NCBI RefSeq assembly: GCF_030815975.1
Contig: NZ_JAUSXL010000002.1
Coordinates: 2,356,001 to 2,420,000, forward strand
Direction of reading: 5' to 3'
Source of the DNA: Variovorax paradoxus
GTDB taxonomy: Bacteria > Pseudomonadota > Gammaproteobacteria > Burkholderiales > Burkholderiaceae_C
Length of the DNA stretch: 64,000 nucleotides
Under the pieces are notes generated by a model. The model did no database searches. It worked only from the letters and a program-made list of their open reading frames with translations, and was not told where the DNA came from. Shown here in pieces: positions 60,751 through 64,000 of this stretch. The position numbers and the translations under genes were made by a program. The first letter of the stretch is position 1, and the number at the start of each line of letters is the position of its first letter.

Positions 60751-61233
60751 ATGCAACCATCTTTCGCGACGCTCTGGGCGAATCATCCGGTGATCAAGGG
60801 AGACAGCGCCTTGCTGGACAAGGACGTTTACAAGGACCAATGTGCGATCAATGTTGGCGCTGCCTTTATTCGGTCGAACATGAGCCTCGACGGATTTCGG
60901 GGCGTCTACTCCTGGCAAAAAGACAAGCCGAAGTATCCGATTCGGGCGCAAGAGTTGGCGAACTGGCTGGATTCAGGCACCTCGGGGTTTATGTCTCGCA
61001 CCGAAAAATACATGGGAAAAGAAGGCTTCGAGAAAATCGCCAACCGCACTGGAATCGTGTTCATCCAGAACTATTGGGGTGAAGGGCGGCAAGGCGACCA
61101 TATCGATCTCTGGAATGGATCGCGCATGACGGAACTCATGTCATATTTCCGTGTTCAGTGGCACCTTTCTTGGGAGGGGGCCATCAATGACATGCGTCTG
61201 GCGCGAGCCATATGGTTTTGGCAGGTTCTATGA
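60751..61233 (+). CDS. tae4: Type VI secretion amidase effector Tae4
   Basis: Peptidoglycan amidase effector of 160 residues delivered by T6SS; Tae4 cleaves the gamma-D-glutamyl-mDAP bond of the stem peptide. It opens MQPSFATLWANHP as expected, with the catalytic Cys31 in DQCAINVGAAFIRS, the AQELANWL block (67-73) and His117 in QGDHIDLWNG, and ends in IWFWQVL as these proteins do. The ATG at 60751 has GGGAAA upstream. The base composition is clearly more AT-rich than neighbours, suggesting transfer. The stop overlaps the start of an 81-codon gene as ATGA, the expected layout for an effector-immunity pair. No T6SS structural genes lie nearby, so this is an orphan effector island. Identity inferred from motifs, not search. 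Confidence 0.85.
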   Translation: MQPSFATLWANHPVIKGDSALLDKDVYKDQCAINVGAAFIRSNMSLDGFRGVYSWQKDKPKYPIRAQELANWLDSGTSGFMSRTEKYMGKEGFEKIANRTGIVFIQNYWGEGRQGDHIDLWNGSRMTELMSYFRVQWHLSWEGAINDMRLARAIWFWQVL

Positions 61234-61475
61234 AAATCCTACTTCGCCTCATCTGCATTGTGCTAGGAGGGCTGGCGTTGAGTTTTGTTGTGGCAAAGGG
61301 AGTGCTTGTGCCCATTGGCCAGTGGTACGAAATGAACAAGGCTCAAAGCGAGAGCGATCTAACTCAAGCTTTTGTAATCGCCCTTGCTGTGCAGGCAATT
61401 TGCGCCATCGTGGGTGGCTGGCTAGGCGACCGGGTGTTTCGCAAATGGCGGCAGAAGCAACTTGATCGTCAATAA
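61230..61475 (+). CDS. Small two-helix membrane protein, candidate Tae4 immunity (copy A)
   Basis: 81-residue protein with two hydrophobic segments (about 5-28 and 48-66) and a basic tail DRVFRKWRQKQLDRQ. Positive charges at both ends suggest both termini are in the cytoplasm and the short polar loop (about 29-47) faces the periplasm. The start overlaps the tae4 stop as ATGA, so it is produced in step with the effector. By position it should be the immunity protein, but the known Tai4 proteins are larger soluble periplasmic ones, so this would be a different type. Function inferred from context only. Confidence 0.7.
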   Translation: MKILLRLICIVLGGLALSFVVAKGVLVPIGQWYEMNKAQSESDLTQAFVIALAVQAICAIVGGWLGDRVFRKWRQKQLDRQ

Positions 61476-61488
61476 CCCATAGTGCATC

Positions 61489-61542
61489 TCTTGGGAGGGG
61501 GCATCCTTGAAATGCGCCATATGGTTTTGGTCGGCCCAATGA
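61489..61542 (+). pseudogene. Remnant of a second tae4 3' end
   Basis: Read in frame, 61489-61542 encodes SWEGASLKCAIWFWSAQ and a TGA. It aligns with the last 20 residues of Tae4 (SWEGA…AIWFW), minus 12 bp, and its stop again overlaps the next start as ATGA. The frame is closed by a TAG just upstream, so nothing more of the effector is left. A decayed second effector gene is the simplest reading. Confidence 0.7.
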
Positions 61543-61790
61543 AAACACTCATTCGCCTGCTCTGTATTTTCGCCGGAGCGATTGCGCTCAGTCTTGTTTT
61601 CTACAAGCTCATTGGCCTTGTGGGCCATAGGTATGAGCTTAACTTTGCGAAGAACGACGGTGACCTAGGCCAAGCGTACTTGGTCGCGCTCGCCGTTCAA
61701 TTCCTCGCCTTGATAGTGGGCGGCTGGCTCGGCGACCGTGCATTCCGCAAATGGCGCCACAAGCAGCTCAGCCGCCAACAGCGTCTCTGA
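61539..61790 (+). CDS. Small two-helix membrane protein (copy B of the candidate immunity protein)
   Basis: 83-residue paralogue of the preceding protein: MKTLIRLLCIF matches MKILLRLICIV, and the second helix to the end (VALAVQ…IVGGWLGDR.FRKWR.KQL) is strongly conserved, while the loop differs (HRYELNFAKNDGDL against QWYEMNKAQSESDL) and is one residue shorter. Same topology prediction. It lies next to only a remnant effector, so it may be an orphan immunity protein with changed specificity. It ends 10 bp before a convergent gene. Confidence 0.7.
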   Translation: MKTLIRLLCIFAGAIALSLVFYKLIGLVGHRYELNFAKNDGDLGQAYLVALAVQFLALIVGGWLGDRAFRKWRHKQLSRQQRL

Positions 61791-61799
61791 CAACCGCTG

Positions 61800-62717
61800 C
61801 TAGTTCTGGAGCGCAGCGGGCGGCGCCAGGTGCCAGCGCCCCAGCAGCCGCGCCACCGCGCGCACACGCTGCGTATCCCGCCCCCACCGCCGGCTCGCGG
61901 GCAGCTTCTGCGCCCATTTCATGCGCCGCGCCGCCTCGGCGATGCGCCCGCGCACTTCTGCGTCCACCTCGACCAGCGCGGCGTGCCAGTGCTGGCCGGC
62001 GGCTTCGGGCGCGGCGGCCTCCAGCATCATGGCCGTGGAGTGCAGGTAGCTGAGCCAGTCGCGGGCCTGGCACTCGGCCAGGGTCATGACCTCGGACGGA
62101 TCGTCCTCGAAGTCGATGTAGCCGATCACGCCGTCGGGGCACTGCACCAGGTTGCGGTCGAAGGCCTGGCTCAGGTGCTGGCCGCATACGTGGACGACGG
62201 CGATCGCGGCCAGCCCTTCGCGCCACACTGCGAGCAGCGCGGCCGGCCCGGCCGCGGCCGCATGGTCGAGCCGCTCCTGCAGCACGACGGTGGCGCGGCC
62301 GCTTTGGCCGAGGTCTGAGATCAGCAGGCCGTCGGGCTGCTGCGCCAGCACCGCCGGCACGCGCAGGCCGGCGGCTGCGAGCTGCCGCAGGCGCCGCGCC
62401 TCGGTGGCGATGGCGGCCTCGCCGCCGGGGTTGGGCACCGGCTTGATGATGTCCAGCCGGGCCATGCGCGCGACCGCCGCCATCACGCGGTAGCCCCACT
62501 TGCCGTGCCGCGGACCGGCCTTCTTGAGCCACACGCGCTCGCTGCCCAGCCGGTGGCTGGCCACGTTCTTCTGCTGCTTGGGCAGCATGAGGCGCAGGAA
62601 CTCGGCGTAGTCGCCGGGCGCCGGCGCGAAGGGCTGCGCGTCCAGCGGCGCGGGCGCGGAGGCCGCGCCCTTGGCGCTGTGCAGCCGCGTCGAAGCGCCG
62701 CGTCGCAAGGGGTTCAT
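61800..62717 (-). CDS. Kinase-like protein (WaaP/BUD32-type fold)
   Basis: 305-residue protein with features of the small lipopolysaccharide kinase/BUD32 type: an ATP-site Lys region (SERVWLKKAG), a catalytic-loop-like stretch HVCGQHLSQAFDRNLV and a metal-site-like IGYIDFEDDP. The substitution of the usual HGDLH sequence leaves enzymatic activity uncertain. Its start overlaps the stop of the FMN-binding glutamate synthase-like gene (ATGA, 62714-62717), so the two are coupled. Function unknown. Confidence 0.65.
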   Translation of the reverse strand: MNPLRRGASTRLHSAKGAASAPAPLDAQPFAPAPGDYAEFLRLMLPKQQKNVASHRLGSERVWLKKAGPRHGKWGYRVMAAVARMARLDIIKPVPNPGGEAAIATEARRLRQLAAAGLRVPAVLAQQPDGLLISDLGQSGRATVVLQERLDHAAAAGPAALLAVWREGLAAIAVVHVCGQHLSQAFDRNLVQCPDGVIGYIDFEDDPSEVMTLAECQARDWLSYLHSTAMMLEAAAPEAAGQHWHAALVEVDAEVRGRIAEAARRMKWAQKLPASRRWGRDTQRVRAVARLLGRWHLAPPAALQN

Positions 62718-64000
62718 GCGGCCAGCGGAAGATTCGACACCAGGCCGTGCGGCCCCTGTGTCAGGGGCTGGAAGCTCTCGGCGCTGGCCAGCGGCCAGTA
62801 GGTGCGGAACACGTTGTGCTGCTTGTCGAGCGAGCCGAGCAGCGCGCCCGGCTGCACCTGCATCACCAGGTTGCTCAACAGGCGCACCTCGGTGTCGGAA
62901 ATGCGCCGCACGATGTGGTGCGCCGTGATCTGCTGCGGATGGTCGAGGCCGGCGGCCTGCACCAGCTCCTGCAGCGCATGCAGCGTGCTGCGGTGGAAGT
63001 TGCGCACGCGCTCGGCCTTGGTCGGCACCACCAGCGCCTGCTGGCGCAGCGGGTCCTGAGTGGTCACGCCGGTGGGGCAGTGGCCGGTGTGGCAGCTTTG
63101 CGCCTGGATGCAGCCCAGGGCCATCATGAAGCCGCGCGCCGCATTGCACCAGTCGGCGCCCAGCGCCATCATGCGCGCCACGTCGAAGGCCGTGATCACC
63201 TTGCCGGCGCAGCCCAGCTTGATGCGGTGGCGCAGGTTCACGCCGACCAGCGTGTTGTGCACCAGCAGCAGGCCTTCCTGCAGCGGCGCGCCCACGTGGT
63301 CGCTGAACTCGACCGGCGCGGCGCCCGTGCCGCCTTCGGCGCCGTCCACCACGATGAAGTCGGGCGTGATGCCCGTCGCCTGCATGGCCTTGACGATCGC
63401 GAACCATTCCCACGGATGGCCGAGGCAGAACTTGAAGCCGGTCGGCTTGCCGCCCGAAAGCTCGCGCAGCCTGGCGACGAAATGCATCATCTCGATGGGC
63501 GTGGCGAACGCGCTGTGCGACGACGGCGAAACGCAGTCGATGCCGATCGGCACACCGCGCGCGGCCGCGATCTCGGACGTGACCTTGGGTGCGGGCAGCA
63601 CGCCGCCGTGCCCGGGCTTGGCGCCCTGGCTCAGCTTGATCTCGATCATCTTCACCTGCGGATCGCGCGCATTGGCGCTGAAGCGCTCGGCGTTGAACGT
63701 GCCGTCCTCGTTGCGGCAGCCGAAGTAGCCCGAGCCGATCTCCCAGATCAGGTCGCCGCCATGCACGCGGTGGTGCTGCGAAATGGAGCCTTCGCCGGTG
63801 TCGTGCGCAAAGCCGCCCAGCCTCGCGCCCTGGTTGAGCGCGAGGATCGCATTGGCCGACAGCGCGCCGAAGCTCATGGCCGAGATGTTGAATACGCTCG
63901 CGCTGTACGGCTGCGTGCAGGGATGGTGGGACGCCGCCCCGGCGGCGCCCGATGGCGGCGGATTCGCGTCGGCGGTATGCGGCGTGCCGCCGATCACGAT
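62714..64000 (-). CDS. FMN-binding glutamate synthase-family protein (5' end beyond window)
   Basis: At least 428 residues of the FMN-binding domain of a glutamate-synthase-family protein; the N-terminus lies beyond the right edge (the family is about 530 residues, stand-alone). Landmarks are ASVFNISAMSFGALSANAIL, the FMN region VDGAEGGTGAAPVEF and the cysteine cluster CIQAQSCHTGHCPTGV for an iron-sulfur centre. It lacks the glutaminase half, so it is not a full glutamate synthase. It runs in front of the kinase-like gene with ATGA overlap. Substrate unknown. Confidence 0.9.
   Translation of the reverse strand: MVIGGTPHTADANPPPSGAAGAASHHPCTQPYSASVFNISAMSFGALSANAILALNQGARLGGFAHDTGEGSISQHHRVHGGDLIWEIGSGYFGCRNEDGTFNAERFSANARDPQVKMIEIKLSQGAKPGHGGVLPAPKVTSEIAAARGVPIGIDCVSPSSHSAFATPIEMMHFVARLRELSGGKPTGFKFCLGHPWEWFAIVKAMQATGITPDFIVVDGAEGGTGAAPVEFSDHVGAPLQEGLLLVHNTLVGVNLRHRIKLGCAGKVITAFDVARMMALGADWCNAARGFMMALGCIQAQSCHTGHCPTGVTTQDPLRQQALVVPTKAERVRNFHRSTLHALQELVQAAGLDHPQQITAHHIVRRISDTEVRLLSNLVMQVQPGALLGSLDKQHNVFRTYWPLASAESFQPLTQGPHGLVSNLPLAA

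Larger units (their letters stand above)
61168..61790 (+). repeat. Tandem duplication of the tae4 3' end plus small membrane gene
   Basis: Unit A (61168-61475) and unit B (61489-61790) share TCTTGGGAGGGGGC at their starts (321 bp apart), GCCATATGGTTTTGG at 61207 and 61516 (309 bp apart) and homologous small genes with starts 309 bp apart. Unit B lacks 12 bp between the two landmarks. Similarity is patchy, so the duplication is not recent. Confidence 0.8.

Noticed and set aside
60570..61082. A 170-codon ORF overlapping the start of tae4
   Set aside because: It overlaps a gene with recognisable Tae4 motifs in another frame and has no domain or good start.

Overview
The window looks like a chromosomal segment of a beta-proteobacterium of the Comamonadaceae, most likely Variovorax or a close relative. 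This is inferred, not proven. The evidence is the very high GC content with strong third-position GC bias, the gene neighbourhoods leuS-lptE-holA-proA, gshA/kup/gshB and lptA-lptB-rpoN, several Bug/TctC-type and CoA-pathway genes, and large family-typical intergenic palindromes. No rRNA, tRNA or CRISPR array was seen, and no prophage or insertion sequence was recognised.

Layout: 1-6370 (minus strand) is a glycogen/alpha-glucan cluster (GH13 alpha-glucosidase, glgB, glgX), with a giant ~580-bp imperfect palindrome between glgX and glgB. 6482-11244 holds accessory metabolism: an FAD monooxygenase-like enzyme, a double carboxymuconolactone-decarboxylase/AhpD-like protein, an opine-dehydrogenase-like enzyme and a TctC-type solute receptor. 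11404-23231 is mostly core: leuS, lptE, holA, proA, gshA, kup and gshB, with a deacetylase/NTF2 pair inserted. 23245-28519 carries a glutamine amidotransferase, an orphan ABC receptor, a DHA2 efflux pump, a zinc metallopeptidase and a CWC protein. 28519-32974 is a PPi-type phosphofructokinase followed upstream by a beta-oxidation-like operon (thiolase, enoyl-CoA hydratase, long-chain-type acyl-CoA dehydrogenase). 33104-45531 holds regulators and catabolic genes: LysR/DUF2917, a frameshifted MFS gene, malate synthase G, a haloacid dehalogenase, IclR with HMG-CoA lyase and a CaiB-type CoA transferase, a second LysR, DUF2214 and a fused membrane/spermidine-synthase-like protein. 46144-54325 is again core: argS, a SPOR protein, dsbA, lptA, lptB, rpoN and a phospholipase D lipoprotein. 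54336-60078 has LysE, two YceI proteins with a cytochrome b561, a hybrid histidine kinase and an rRNA methyltransferase.

The most notable segment is 60751-61790. This AT-richer island encodes a type VI secretion amidase effector of the Tae4 family (Cys31/His117), translationally coupled by ATGA to an 81-residue two-helix membrane protein. A diverged tandem copy of the tae4 3' end plus the small membrane gene follows directly. The second copy keeps the effector's last codons and the same ATGA overlap, so it looks like a decayed effector-immunity unit. The small membrane proteins do not resemble the soluble periplasmic Tai4 immunity family as I know it, so they are candidates for a new immunity type. 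No T6SS structural gene lies in the window.

Regulation visible in the sequence includes a consensus-like promoter overlapped by two IclR-type sites 20 bp apart (39730-39795), a perfect palindrome between DUF2917 and its divergent LysR, several intrinsic terminators, and a recurring ACAAT/TAAAAT -10-like box very close to start codons.
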